This document shows, piece after piece, positions 1-8,778 of a DNA stretch of 64,000 bases (the stretch's first letter is position 1; every line of letters starts with the position of its first letter). A model generated the notes under the pieces. That model was not told the origin of the DNA, searched no databases, and saw nothing but the letters and a program-made list of their open reading frames with translations. Source of the DNA: Neomelitea salexigens DSM 19753 (lineage in GTDB: Bacteria; Pseudomonadota; Gammaproteobacteria; Pseudomonadales; Spongiibacteraceae); assembly GCF_000422345.1 (NCBI RefSeq), contig NZ_AULP01000001.1, positions 620,001 to 684,000 of the forward strand, written 5' to 3'. The translations under genes were made by a program, and so were the position numbers.

Positions 1-699
1 TGACGTTGGGTGAGCACCGCCGGCAACCGGAATAACCGCCGAGGTCATAGTGCGCTCCCAGAAGACGTAACGCGCTTCGTCCCCCTGAGCAAAATATTCG
101 GTGTCGACCAGCTCTTCACAGCTAACGAAGGTCTTGTCAGCTGCGCGCGCCATCCACTCGTCCATATACACATCGGGGCCTTTGATCTGGCAAACGCCAC
201 GACGGTCCGCGCGGTCAACATGCAATAGCGCCGCATCGAGTTTCAGTGCGGGCATTGCCAGCCACTCTTTCTCATCGTAGGGGCTGTCGACCAGTTTGAT
301 GTCTGGGTTGAGGTTAACAACATCGGTTCCCAGGCCGAGGCGAGTGGGAATATAAGGACAGCCCCACGCTGCCGCGCGCAGGCCCAACAACAGCATACCC
401 TCGTCAATTTCCATCACCTCGATCTCGCCATTTTGACGAGCCTTGCGGAAATAGGGCTCCAGCGGAATAAAGTCCAGCGACACGAAGGCGAACACCACTT
501 TTTTCACCTTACCGGCAGCACACAACATGCCGACATCTGCACCGCCATAGGCCACGATAGTCAGGTCTTTTAAGTCAGACTTGAGAATCTCGCGAATCAG
601 CGCCATTGGCTTACGACGCGGCCCCCAGCCGCCAATACCGATGGTCATGCCATCGCGTAGCTCGCCAACGAGCTCCTGCAAAGCCATTTCTTTATTCAC
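1..699 (-). CDS. ipdA: IpdA-like CoA-transferase family alpha subunit (3' end cut by window)
   Basis: This is the alpha subunit of a class I CoA-transferase-fold enzyme. It closely resembles mycobacterial IpdA, which with IpdB opens the last ring (COCHEA-CoA) in steroid C/D-ring degradation. The first 233 codons are present and the C-terminus lies beyond base 1. The N-terminus carries the family signature GIGGWGPRRKPMA (about residues 21-33), then YGGADVGMLCAAGKVK and a conserved MEIDEGML stretch. Glu100 in that stretch aligns, from memory, with the active-site Glu of IpdA. The start is GTG at 699, chosen because AAGGAG sits five bases upstream (705-710). No ipdB is visible; it would lie to the left. 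A fadD3-like gene nearby supports the pathway. A generic acyl-CoA transferase is the alternative. Confidence 0.85.
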   Translation of the reverse strand, partial: MNKEMALQELVGELRDGMTIGIGGWGPRRKPMALIREILKSDLKDLTIVAYGGADVGMLCAAGKVKKVVFAFVSLDFIPLEPYFRKARQNGEIEVMEIDEGMLLLGLRAAAWGCPYIPTRLGLGTDVVNLNPDIKLVDSPYDEKEWLAMPALKLDAALLHVDRADRRGVCQIKGPDVYMDEWMARAADKTFVSCEELVDTEYFAQGDEARYVFWERTMTSAVIPVAGGAHPTS

Positions 700-751
700 G
701 TCCACTCCTTAATACAAAGCGAGGTTTGCCGCTTGAGACAATCCGTCATAC

Positions 752-772
752 GCAGCTCTACTACGCATAACA
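752..772. promoter_or_regulatory. Operator-like repeat upstream of ipdA
   Basis: Read on the minus strand, two TGCGTA half-sites lie in direct orientation 13 bp apart just upstream of ipdA. The 14-mer TACTACGCATAACA at 759-772 recurs exactly at 3581-3594, upstream of the fadD3-like gene. A third TTACGCA half-site is at 825-831. Shared sites before two genes of one pathway suggest a common regulator, plausibly one of the two Lrp proteins encoded between them. This is inference; no binding data are available. Confidence 0.4.
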
Positions 773-836
773 TTAGAAATTACAGCTTACCAATGAAAAA
801 AACCTAAGCCATAAGCCAAATAGATTACGCAAAAAC

Positions 837-1328
837 TTATTCGGACCCATTATCTAGCTCTGGACCGACGATCCGGCTCATGCGGTAATCATGCTTGACA
901 AAATTAACCCCCAACGAGCATTCGGTGCGCAGCACACCGGGCAGGCCACTGATACGTCGGTGCAAGAACGCCGCAAGCTCTGCATGGTTTTGCACCAGCG
1001 TAATGGCGAGCAAGTCAAAGCGGCCCAGCATTTTGCCGACAAAACCGATTTCCGGCACCGCTGCCAGCTGCTTGGCCAGCTCGTCGCACTGTGCACTGCG
1101 CTCTACTTCCACCCAAATGTAAGCCAGTATGGGGTTTCGCAGCCGCGCGATATTGGTCATTGCGGTGATACGCACCAAGCCTTCGGCTTCCATGCGTTTG
1201 ATACGCGAGCGCACTGTCCCCTCGGTAATCCCAAGCTCCGCAGCAATTTTGCGGTTGCTAGTGCGGGCGTCGTGGGCCAGGCCGTCGAGAATTTTCAGAT
1301 CGAGCTCATCTAGCTGTTTCTTCTGCAT
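837..1328 (-). CDS. Lrp/AsnC family transcriptional regulator (first of tandem pair)
   Basis: This 163-residue protein has the standard Lrp layout. An N-terminal winged helix-turn-helix (about residues 6-65, with the ARTSNRKIAAELGITEGTVRSRIKRM region) is followed by a RAM ligand-binding/oligomerisation domain (about 70-150). Length is normal for the family. It starts four bases after the stop of the second lrp gene and is the last gene of an apparent fadD3-lrp-lrp operon. Lrp proteins bind amino acids or other small ligands and form octamers. The co-transcribed ligase and the upstream ipdA suggest control of steroid HIP-ring catabolism, although the nearby alanine dehydrogenase is another classical Lrp/AldR target. 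The effector cannot be read from the sequence. Confidence 0.85.
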   Translation of the reverse strand: MQKKQLDELDLKILDGLAHDARTSNRKIAAELGITEGTVRSRIKRMEAEGLVRITAMTNIARLRNPILAYIWVEVERSAQCDELAKQLAAVPEIGFVGKMLGRFDLLAITLVQNHAELAAFLHRRISGLPGVLRTECSLGVNFVKHDYRMSRIVGPELDNGSE

Positions 1329-1331
1329 GAC

Positions 1332-1844
1332 CTAGTCCGCCTGCCCGAAGGGCACCCAATTTGACTGATTTTTGAGAACGTCCAGCGCGACGGATGGCTC
1401 CAACTTTCTCACACCGGGCACGGCAGCCAACTGGCTAAGCAGCTTGTTGAGGTCTTCCTGATCACGCGCCACCGCCAGCGCTTCAATATCCAACGTGCCA
1501 ACCACCTGGCACACGGAGAAAACCTGGGCAAAACCCGCCAAATCTTCTGCGACCTCATCGGCGGCGCGGCCTTCCACCTGAATACCGACCGCCAGCATCA
1601 TGCTGTAGCCCACCGCTTCGTAGTCGGTAACAGCAACTACCCGCAGGCTGTCGGCCTCCTCCATGCGACGCACCCGCGAGCGCACAGTGGCTTCGGTTAG
1701 ACCGAGATCCGCAGCAATGGCTTTGTAGGGCATGCGCCCGTCGCGGCGCAGCAAGGCAACAATGCGAAAGTCCACCTCGTCCATGCCTTGGTTGGACTCA
1801 TCCCCCGCTAGCGGCGGGATGGCACCATCGCTGCCAATATTCAC
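1332..1844 (-). CDS. Lrp/AsnC family transcriptional regulator (second of tandem pair)
   Basis: This 170-residue Lrp-family regulator has an HTH at about residues 22-85 (DEVDFRIVALLRRDGR, then LGLTEATVRSRVRRME) and a C-terminal RAM domain. The GTG start overlaps the fadD3-like stop as GTGA, implying translational coupling, with GAGG seven bases upstream. A later ATG (residue 21) has only a poorly placed ribosome-binding site but would remove a non-conserved N-terminal extension. It is a paralogue of the adjacent Lrp gene but clearly diverged from it, so the two may form hetero-oligomers or sense different ligands. Function beyond regulation is inferred from the operon. Confidence 0.83.
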   Translation of the reverse strand: MNIGSDGAIPPLAGDESNQGMDEVDFRIVALLRRDGRMPYKAIAADLGLTEATVRSRVRRMEEADSLRVVAVTDYEAVGYSMMLAVGIQVEGRAADEVAEDLAGFAQVFSVCQVVGTLDIEALAVARDQEDLNKLLSQLAAVPGVRKLEPSVALDVLKNQSNWVPFGQAD

Positions 1845-3493
1845 GCCTGGGCCTCAATATGCTGGGCGGCCTGCGCAGCCAGTTCCGTTTTCAACACCTT
1901 GCCCGAGGCGTTCATTGGCAGCGCATCGACGAATGCCACGTAGTAAGGAAGTTTGTAGCGCGCCAATTGCTCAGCACAGAAGGCTTTTACCTGTTCAGCC
2001 GACAGCTCGCTGCCCGCGCGGCGTACGATAAAGGCCATACCCACTTCACCCTGTGGTGCCTTGGGCACACCGATGACGGCAGCCTGGGCGACGCCATCCA
2101 AACCGTAGAGCAGCTTTTCAACTTCCGCGGGATAGACGTTTTCACCGTTCATGATGTACATATCTTTTAAACGGTCGGTAATGCGCAGGTAACCGCGCTC
2201 ATCCATCACACCAATATCACCGGTGCGCAGCCAGCCATCGCTGGTGATGGCATCGGCGGTCGCCTCGGGCATGTCGAAGTAGCCTTGCATGACGTTGTAG
2301 CCCCGCAACCACACCTCACCCTCTTCGCCGGCAGCACGCGCCTCACCGGTTTGCGGATCGGCGCATTTAAGCTCGACACCGGGCATCGCGCGGCCGCAGG
2401 TATTGGCGATGGTCTCGGGGTCGTCATCAGGCCGGCAGATGGTCACCACCCCCGTCGACTCCGTGAGGCCGTAGGCGGTCACCACCGTTTCAAAACCCAG
2501 TTCGCTGCGCATGTCTTCCACCAGCTTTACGGGCACCGTCGCAGCGCCGGTTACGCCGAGGCGCAAGCTTGAGAAGTCATAGTTACCCCGCTCGGGGTCG
2601 GCCAGTAGCATTTCGTAAAGCGAGGGCGCGCCGGGCAACATGCTGATGCGGTGACGAGAAATTGCCTCCATTACCTGGCGGCGATCAAACTGCGCCATGG
2701 GGAAAATCGTGCAACCGCTAATCAGCGCCGCCAACCACCCGGCCTTGTAACCAAAGGAGTGGAAGAAGGGGTTGATGATCAGGTAGTTGTCGTCGGCGCG
2801 CAGGCCAACGGTGTCGCTCCAGGTGGCGAATACGCGAATGTTTTGTTCGTGACTACACAGCACGCCCTTGGGTTTGCCGGTGGTACCCGAGGTAAACAGC
2901 ATGTCGGCACTGTCTTCGGGGTTAATCGCGCGCTCCAGCGCAATGAAGGCAGCGTCGTCAGCTTCGCTGGCCTTCGCCATAAATGCCGCCCACCCCAACT
3001 GGTCCGCGCTGTCGCCGTCGCTGTCCAGTCGAACAATGTAGCGCAAGGCCGGCAGGCTTTCGCTCTTCACTACCTCGGCGGGAACCGCCCCCTCCAGCGC
3101 GCCGACAGTCAGCAATACACTCACTCCGGCCCGCGCGAGAATATCGGCCGCCTCAGGGCCCTGCAGACGGGTATTGAGAGGCACCAACACCGCGCCCACT
3201 GACTGCAAGCCCAGCGCGGCAATAATCCAGCGCGCACTATTCGGCGCCCAAATAGCCACCCGGTCACCCGACTGAACCCCCAGCGCCATGAAAGCGCGAC
3301 CAGCACTGCGGCGAAGGTCATTTAGCTGCCGATAACTCAGCACCTCGTCGTCAGCCTGTATTGCCGTTTTTGCACCGTACTGCTGCGCGGCCCACCCCAT
3401 CAATCGGGGGACAGTCAGCGGCGGCAAGGTGAGGTCAGCAAGCTGATCAGCGCGGCCAGAAGCATTGGAAGAAGGCGATTTAGACGATGACAT
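1841..3493 (-). CDS. fadD3: FadD3-like acyl-CoA synthetase (HIP-CoA ligase candidate)
   Basis: This ATP-dependent acyl-CoA ligase of the ANL superfamily has about 550 residues. It shows the P-loop LFTSGTTGKPKG, the INPFFHSFGYKAG stretch, the adenylate motif TAYGLTEST, the hinge region GWLRTGDIG...RLKDMYIMNGENVYPAEVE and the C-terminal catalytic lysine in NASGKVLKTEL. Several of these stretches are nearly identical to FadD3, which activates the steroid remnant HIP. I place the start at ATG 3493 because AGGGG lies seven bases upstream; an earlier in-frame ATG at 3523 lacks a good site. The stop overlaps the next gene. Together with ipdA this supports a steroid C/D-ring locus. Another medium- or short-chain acyl-CoA ligase specificity remains possible. 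Confidence 0.85.
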   Translation of the reverse strand: MSSSKSPSSNASGRADQLADLTLPPLTVPRLMGWAAQQYGAKTAIQADDEVLSYRQLNDLRRSAGRAFMALGVQSGDRVAIWAPNSARWIIAALGLQSVGAVLVPLNTRLQGPEAADILARAGVSVLLTVGALEGAVPAEVVKSESLPALRYIVRLDSDGDSADQLGWAAFMAKASEADDAAFIALERAINPEDSADMLFTSGTTGKPKGVLCSHEQNIRVFATWSDTVGLRADDNYLIINPFFHSFGYKAGWLAALISGCTIFPMAQFDRRQVMEAISRHRISMLPGAPSLYEMLLADPERGNYDFSSLRLGVTGAATVPVKLVEDMRSELGFETVVTAYGLTESTGVVTICRPDDDPETIANTCGRAMPGVELKCADPQTGEARAAGEEGEVWLRGYNVMQGYFDMPEATADAITSDGWLRTGDIGVMDERGYLRITDRLKDMYIMNGENVYPAEVEKLLYGLDGVAQAAVIGVPKAPQGEVGMAFIVRRAGSELSAEQVKAFCAEQLARYKLPYYVAFVDALPMNASGKVLKTELAAQAAQHIEAQA

Positions 3494-3559
3494 GTTCAAG
3501 CCCCTAAACATCGACGAAAACATAGAGTCTAGAAGCAGAATCGCAACACAACAAGGCTT

Positions 3560-3594
3560 TGCGTAGCATTATCTACCAAATACTACGCATAACA
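3560..3594. promoter_or_regulatory. Inverted repeat in the fadD3 promoter region
   Basis: TGCGTAG (3560-3566) and CTACGCA (3583-3589) form a perfect 7-bp inverted repeat whose arms are 23 bp apart centre to centre, about two helical turns. The right arm belongs to the 14-mer TACTACGCATAACA that also lies upstream of ipdA. It sits 67 bp upstream of the fadD3 start and downstream of ald. An Lrp-type or TetR-type operator is plausible. Confidence 0.45.
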
Positions 3595-3625
3595 CCGATA
3601 ACTAATCCCTTCGGATGACGTTAAC

Positions 3626-4735
3626 TTAGGCTGTGAGTGACCCCAGGTCAGCCAGCGGGCGCTGCTGCGCCTCGGCCACCGCCGGGCAGTAAACGGTACC
3701 ACCGGCGATATTGATACCGTCGCGTATCCCAGGCGTAGCCGCAATGCCGGGCAGGTCACTGCTGGCAATGCGCTGCACATAGGCCAGCGTTGCCTGGCTC
3801 AATGCCAAGCTCGCCGTTCGCGATACCGCACTGGGAATATTGGCGACACAGTAATGAACAATACCCTGATCAATAAATGTGGGCTGCTGGTGACTGGTCG
3901 GACGACTGCTTTCGAAACAGCCGCCCTGATCGACAGCGACGTCGACCAATACCGCACCGGCATTCAGCAGTGGGAGATGGCTGCGCTTAATCAGCTGCGG
4001 CGCTCGCGCCCCCGGCACCAAGGCCGCACCGACCACCATATCGACGTTAGGCAACACCGCCTCGCAATCGAGCTCGGCCAATACCGCCAGGTGCGCACTG
4101 TTGTAATGAGCGGCCAACTGATCCCGGCGCTGTCGCTGCTTTTCCACCACCGCAACCGTTGCCCCCATTCCCAACGCTACGTCGATGGCCTGACTGCCCA
4201 CAACGCCGCCGCCGAGCACCAGCACTTTTGCCGGCGGCAGCTCGGCAACAGCACCCAGCAACACGCCCCGGCCACCTTGCGCAGTTTCCAAACAGTGGGC
4301 CCCGGCTTGCACAGAGAGCCGCCCCGCAATTTCGCTCATTGGTTTTAGCAGGGGCAGTCGGCCCGCGTCGTCGGTAATCGTTTCATAGGCGATAGCCGTC
4401 ACGCCGCTGGCAAGCAGGTCATCACATAGCGCAATGTCGGGGGCGAGGTGGAGATAACAGAACAAGCACTGGCCAGCGCGCAGCAGGTCAATTTCCCCAG
4501 GCTGGGGCTCCTTCACTTTGACGATAAGCGCCGCTTGCGCGTAGACCTCTTCAGCGCCTGACAACAAGTTAGCACCGGCTTGCCGATATTCTTGATCCAG
4601 ATAGCCAGACCCCTGACCTGCGCCCTCTTCGACGACGACTTGGTGCCCCTGCTCAGTGAGCTGACGCACCGCGCTGGGCGTCAAACCCACACGATATTCT
4701 TGCGCTTTTTGCTCTTTTGGCACGCCGATACGCAT
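3626..4735 (-). CDS. ald: Alanine dehydrogenase
   Basis: This NAD-dependent L-alanine dehydrogenase interconverts alanine and pyruvate plus ammonia. The 369-residue length matches the family. The N-terminus MRIGVPKE and the RVGLTPSAV stretch are diagnostic. A CYLHLAPD segment carries the catalytic His, and a Rossmann motif VLVLGGGVVGSQA begins near residue 170. The start is supported by GGGAG six bases upstream. It lies 132 bp upstream of the fadD3 operon on the same strand, with no clear terminator between them, so read-through is possible. In mycobacteria ald is controlled by the Lrp-type AldR, so the neighbouring Lrp genes could act here too. Confidence 0.95.
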   Translation of the reverse strand: MRIGVPKEQKAQEYRVGLTPSAVRQLTEQGHQVVVEEGAGQGSGYLDQEYRQAGANLLSGAEEVYAQAALIVKVKEPQPGEIDLLRAGQCLFCYLHLAPDIALCDDLLASGVTAIAYETITDDAGRLPLLKPMSEIAGRLSVQAGAHCLETAQGGRGVLLGAVAELPPAKVLVLGGGVVGSQAIDVALGMGATVAVVEKQRQRRDQLAAHYNSAHLAVLAELDCEAVLPNVDMVVGAALVPGARAPQLIKRSHLPLLNAGAVLVDVAVDQGGCFESSRPTSHQQPTFIDQGIVHYCVANIPSAVSRTASLALSQATLAYVQRIASSDLPGIAATPGIRDGINIAGGTVYCPAVAEAQQRPLADLGSLTA

Positions 4736-4848
4736 ATCGATCTCCCGTTACACCGCACAAAGGGCAGCTTTCTCACAGGAAATATGGCTGATATCTACAA
4801 GATTACCAATTTAGTGAACGGGCAACGGCCTTATCGCGGTTTACGGAT

Positions 4849-5682
4849 TTACACGCGCTGCCATAGACCATCGCGCTCTATCGCTTCGCCGTCTTTTTGC
4901 AATTTCAACAGATGGGCCCACAGCGAGAGCTGGGCTATAGGGTGCAGAGCAGGGTCAACATCGTCGTAGGCGTGTACCACCAAGCCATCCAGCGCCTGGG
5001 GGCGTTGCTGCGACTCAAGTGTTTGGCGCACTTTGTGCTCTCGCCCCAAACGGTGCTTTATCAGCGCCTCGATTTCCGCGCGGGGCTCGTCAATAAGACG
5101 GCCATGCCCCGGCGCCAGGGCCTGAAGTGGGTATTCCAGCATGCGCTCGAGCGACGCAATATAGTCGGCCATATCGCCGGCGGGAGGGATAATCACCACC
5201 GTCGACCCTTCCATAATATGGTCGCCGGTAAACAGCAGGCCGCTGGACTCATGGAGAAAGCAAAAGTGATTATCGACATGCCCGGGGGTATGCACGGCTA
5301 TTAAGCGCTCGCCATCGACATCGATATCATGCTCGTGCTGCAGCTCAATGTTTGGCGAGAAACTCGTATCCTGATGGCCATCATCCGCAATGGCCCGCCC
5401 AAGCAGCGGCACATCGTAACGCTCTGCCAGCATGGCCGCCGCGGGAGAATGGTCCGGGTGGGTGTGGGTCACAACAATTTGCGTAAGTTCGCCGCCAATT
5501 TGTCGCAGAGCGGCCTCAAGAGCCTCCACATGTTCGACCATTGGCGGCCCCGGATCGAGCAGGGTTATACGGCGACGGCCAAGTAAATAGCTATTGGTGC
5601 CGGGGCCGGTCATTACACCGGGGTTTGGTGCAATCACTCGGCGCACCGTCGGTCGCAATTGTTCGAGAATTCCACTTTGCAT
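4849..5682 (-). CDS. LACTB2-like metallo-beta-lactamase-fold hydrolase
   Basis: This 277-residue MBL-fold hydrolase has the zinc motif HTHPDHSPA (about residues 73-81), a later H in HTPGHVDNHF, an Asp in FTGDHIMEG and an APGHG motif. A C-terminal helical/winged region (about 200-277) is typical of the LACTB2 group, whose members include endoribonucleases and thioesterase-like enzymes. The N-terminal PGVMTGPGTNSYLLG stretch is characteristic. The start has GGAG eight bases upstream. It lies 52 bp downstream of the MATE gene on the same strand and may be co-transcribed with it. The substrate is not evident. Confidence 0.85.
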   Translation of the reverse strand: MQSGILEQLRPTVRRVIAPNPGVMTGPGTNSYLLGRRRITLLDPGPPMVEHVEALEAALRQIGGELTQIVVTHTHPDHSPAAAMLAERYDVPLLGRAIADDGHQDTSFSPNIELQHEHDIDVDGERLIAVHTPGHVDNHFCFLHESSGLLFTGDHIMEGSTVVIIPPAGDMADYIASLERMLEYPLQALAPGHGRLIDEPRAEIEALIKHRLGREHKVRQTLESQQRPQALDGLVVHAYDDVDPALHPIAQLSLWAHLLKLQKDGEAIERDGLWQRV

Positions 5683-5734
5683 TGTCTATGCTCCGCCTTT
5701 CACGCTACAAGTGTGTCGATTTCGCAGTGGGCCG

Positions 5735-7117
5735 TCAAAGTAGCGGCGCTTTGTTGTGCGCCGCCTGCAGTGGACTGCGCAAGCGCCATAGCAACCGCGC
5801 ACCCAACAATAGCGCCGAACAGCTCAGCCCGGCACACAAGCCCAACCAGTAGCCGCTTGGCCCCATCGGCGACAGCTGCCACTGCCCGGTCGCCAGCACA
5901 TAGCCCACCGGCAAGCCCACGCCCCAATAGGCAAATAGCGTGAGCAACATCGGCACACGGGTATCTTCAAAACCGCGCAGGCAGCCATTAGCGGTGACTT
6001 GTAGAGCGTCTGAAACTTGATAGAGCGCGGCGAACAGCAGCAGGTAACTGGCCAGCGCGATGACCTCTGCATTATCGGTGTAGATGCGGGGAATCCACTG
6101 CCGGGTCAGCACCAGCAAGCTCGCCGCCGTAATACCAATAAATAAGGTTATACGGAAAGCGACGTTAATTGCAGTGCGCAGCGCTTGCTCGTCCTCGCGA
6201 CCACGTGCATGGCCGATCCGTGCCGTGGCCGCCAAGGCAAAACTGAGCGGCAACATGAAGACCAGCGAAGTGAAGTTCAGGGTTAATTGGTGGCCCGCCA
6301 CAATGATGGGGCCAGACTGGCTGAGCAACAAAGCTATAACCGCAAAAATGCTGACTTCAAAAAATATCGCCAAGGCCACTGGCAAACCCAAGCCAAATAA
6401 GTACCGCAAGGTTGCCGGTTCCAGCCGCCATGGGCTCAGTTTGAAGCGGTCATCCGAATTTGCATAACTGGGGTGGCGCAACACATAAAAGATCATCAGC
6501 AGCGCCATCAGCCACATCACCACCGCTGTGGCCCACCCGCAGCCCACGCCACCCATTGCAGGAAAACCCAATTTGCCGTAGATCAGCACGTAGTTCACCG
6601 GGATATTAACGAGCAGACCTATCACGCTAATCCACAATACGGGCCGGGTATCCCCCCGCGCCTCGGTGTAACTGCGCAGCGCCAATACCACGGCAATGGC
6701 CGGCAAGCCCCAGCTCAGGCCCCGCAGGTACTCGCGCACCATTGGACGCATCGACTCATCAACATCCATCCAGGCCAACACAGGGGCCGTGTTTCTCAAC
6801 AGGAAGAATGCCAGTACCCCAAACAGCAAGCCCAGCATCACCGCCTGTTGCATAATGGGGCTCACGCGGTGGTGCTGGCCTGCACCCATATGGCGGGCCA
6901 GCACCGAGGTCGTGCTCATCAGCAAACCGGTCAGGAACAGAAATACCGGCACCCAGATACTCGCGCCGACTGCCACAGCGGCCAAGTCCAGTGCCGAGAC
7001 CCGGCCGGCCATGACGGTGTCTACAAATCCGTTGGCAGACTGGGCCAACTGGCCACCAAAAATAGGCAGAGCAATACGCAGCTGGCTACGTAATTCCTGT
7101 TGCTGGGAGGACGACAT
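5735..7117 (-). CDS. MATE family multidrug efflux transporter (NorM-like)
   Basis: This 461-residue inner-membrane MATE exporter has about 12 hydrophobic segments. Its N-terminal IALPIFGGQLAQSANGFVDTVMAGRV stretch is the usual MATE first helix, and its length matches NorM. Such proteins export cationic drugs in exchange for Na+ or H+. I use ATG 7117 with GAGAG upstream rather than the longer TTG frame at 7177, whose extra 20 residues are arginine- and proline-rich and not membrane-like. The fabV terminator separates it from the upstream gene. The substrate is unknown. Confidence 0.9.
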   Translation of the reverse strand: MSSSQQQELRSQLRIALPIFGGQLAQSANGFVDTVMAGRVSALDLAAVAVGASIWVPVFLFLTGLLMSTTSVLARHMGAGQHHRVSPIMQQAVMLGLLFGVLAFFLLRNTAPVLAWMDVDESMRPMVREYLRGLSWGLPAIAVVLALRSYTEARGDTRPVLWISVIGLLVNIPVNYVLIYGKLGFPAMGGVGCGWATAVVMWLMALLMIFYVLRHPSYANSDDRFKLSPWRLEPATLRYLFGLGLPVALAIFFEVSIFAVIALLLSQSGPIIVAGHQLTLNFTSLVFMLPLSFALAATARIGHARGREDEQALRTAINVAFRITLFIGITAASLLVLTRQWIPRIYTDNAEVIALASYLLLFAALYQVSDALQVTANGCLRGFEDTRVPMLLTLFAYWGVGLPVGYVLATGQWQLSPMGPSGYWLGLCAGLSCSALLLGARLLWRLRSPLQAAHNKAPLL

Positions 7118-7203
7118 TGAGACTCTCGGTGGGATCGGTTCGGCCTGCACTCTAACGCAGCCAACGCGGCGCCGCAAACCGCCCTTATCAATTTTTCCTG
7201 CAC

Positions 7204-7232
7204 AAATAAAAACGGGAGCGAATGCTCCCGTT
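7204..7232 (-). terminator. Intrinsic terminator of fabV
   Basis: A 9-bp perfect stem (AACGGGAGC with GCTCCCGTT) and a 4-base loop are followed on the minus strand by TTTTATTT. It lies 20 bases after the fabV stop codon. Confidence 0.85.
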
Positions 7233-7251
7233 GCACGGCTAATTCAGCGGT

Positions 7252-8442
7252 TTACACCATGTTTTTGATCGCCACCACGGGGTCGACATCGGCCTCGTAG
7301 TCCACGCCATCAATATCGAAGCCAAACAACTTCAAAAACTCGTGCTTATAGCCGGCAAAATCGGTGAGGTCGTGGAGATTTTCTGTCGTCACCTGATCCC
7401 AGGCCTCAGCCACTGCCTGCTGAATCTCGTCACGCAGCTCCAGACCATCGGCGCGCAGACGGCCCTCCTCGTCTAGCACCGGCGCATCGCTGTACAGGCT
7501 GTTGCGAAACAGCCCGTATACCTGCTCGATACACCCTTCGTGACTGCCGTCAGCTTTCATCACCTTGAACAACAACGACAAGTACAATGGCATAATCGGG
7601 ATCGCTGAGCTCGCCTGAGTCACCACCGCTTTCAACACCGAGACTCTGGCGTCGCCACCCTTGGCCGCCAAGCGCTGGCGAATGTCGACCACGCGTTTAT
7701 CCAAGTCTTTTTTCGCCTGGCCGATAGTGCCATGCCAATAGATATCCCAGGTGATGCGCTCACCGAGGTAGGTGTAGGCAGTCGTCTTGGCGCCATCAGC
7801 AAGCATATCGGCCTCATCGAGGGCATCGATCCACATCTGCCAATCTTCACCGCCCATCACGGCCACCGTGTTGTCGATGTCCTCCTGTGAAGCCTCGGGC
7901 AGCGTGACTGTTTCGATCACCTCTTTATCGGTATTCACGCCGCGCTGGCTAACTGCCTTGCCGATGGGCTTCAAGGTCGAATTATAGATCTCACCGGTTT
8001 TGGGGTGCTGACGACGCGGCGCCGCCAAGCTGTATACCACGAGGTCCACCTGACCCAGGTCTTGCTTTATCTGCGCGATGGTTTTTTGCTTTATTTCATC
8101 GGAGAAAGCGTCGCCATTGATGCTCTTGGCATACAGCCCTTCGGCCTCGGCAAACTTGTGAAACGCCGCCGAGTTATACCAGCCTGCGGTGCCCGGCTTT
8201 TTCTCGGTGCCCTCTTTCTCGAAAAAGATACCCAGCGTGGCCGCCCCACTGCCAAAGGCAGCACTGATCCGCGAGGCCAGGCCGTAGCCAGTGGAAGAGC
8301 CAATCACCAGCACTTTTTTAGGGCCGTTTTCGATAGCCCCCTGCGCCTTTACATAGTCAATTTGTTCGCGAACATTAGCCTCACAGCCTACGGGGTGAGT
8401 CGTTACACACATAAAGCCGCGCACACGGGGTTTAATGATCAT
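7252..8442 (-). CDS. fabV: FabV-type trans-2-enoyl-ACP/CoA reductase
   Basis: This NADH-dependent enoyl-ACP reductase of the FabV class catalyses the last step of the fatty-acid elongation cycle and typically confers triclosan tolerance. The 396-residue length is standard. The N-terminus [10 protein letters not shown] is diagnostic. The NADH-binding motif [12 protein letters not shown] lies near residue 48, and the catalytic pair appears as the FabV-specific Y-X8-K spacing in [14 protein letters not shown] lies six bases before the ATG. The gene stands alone, with a strong terminator behind it and a divergent TonB-dependent receptor gene upstream. Confidence 0.97.
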   Translation of the reverse strand: MIIKPRVRGFMCVTTHPVGCEANVREQIDYVKAQGAIENGPKKVLVIGSSTGYGLASRISAAFGSGAATLGIFFEKEGTEKKPGTAGWYNSAAFHKFAEAEGLYAKSINGDAFSDEIKQKTIAQIKQDLGQVDLVVYSLAAPRRQHPKTGEIYNSTLKPIGKAVSQRGVNTDKEVIETVTLPEASQEDIDNTVAVMGGEDWQMWIDALDEADMLADGAKTTAYTYLGERITWDIYWHGTIGQAKKDLDKRVVDIRQRLAAKGGDARVSVLKAVVTQASSAIPIMPLYLSLLFKVMKADGSHEGCIEQVYGLFRNSLYSDAPVLDEEGRLRADGLELRDEIQQAVAEAWDQVTTENLHDLTDFAGYKHEFLKLFGFDIDGVDYEADVDPVVAIKNMV

Positions 8443-8778
8443 TCGCTGTCCTGCTCCATCGTTATTAGCCCTGAATTGTCGGGCATTATACGGCCTGCTT
8501 TAGTCGGCGACTAATATGCACTGTCAACTTTGAAGGCCCCACTGGCCACGGCGACAACGAGCACAATTTTTCTAGCCAATGACCGCGGCACATAATCGTT
8601 TCAGACTACCCAGCTACCGGGAAACGCTGTGCTATGATTGCTCTCATAAAAGTAACAATAGTGTAACTAATTGCACAAAATCTGCTTTATGCGCAATAAG
8701 AAATAACCATAATTCCGAATAATCAAGGAAAACTACGCAGTCGCAATCGCATTGCGTCTTACAAAAAAAGGGTGATAT
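8443..8778. other. Divergent intergenic region fabV / TonB receptor
   Basis: These 336 bases hold no convincing gene. They are AT-richer than the surroundings near the receptor. A weak promoter candidate for the plus-strand gene is TTGCAC (8671-8676), 17 bases, then CAATAA (8694-8699). The receptor ribosome-binding site AAAGGGTG lies just before its ATG. I found no clear operator palindrome. Confidence 0.4.

Noticed and set aside
6473-7093. 206-codon open frame opposite the MATE gene
   Set aside because: His/Gln-rich antisense shadow, no start signal, no resemblance to a protein family.
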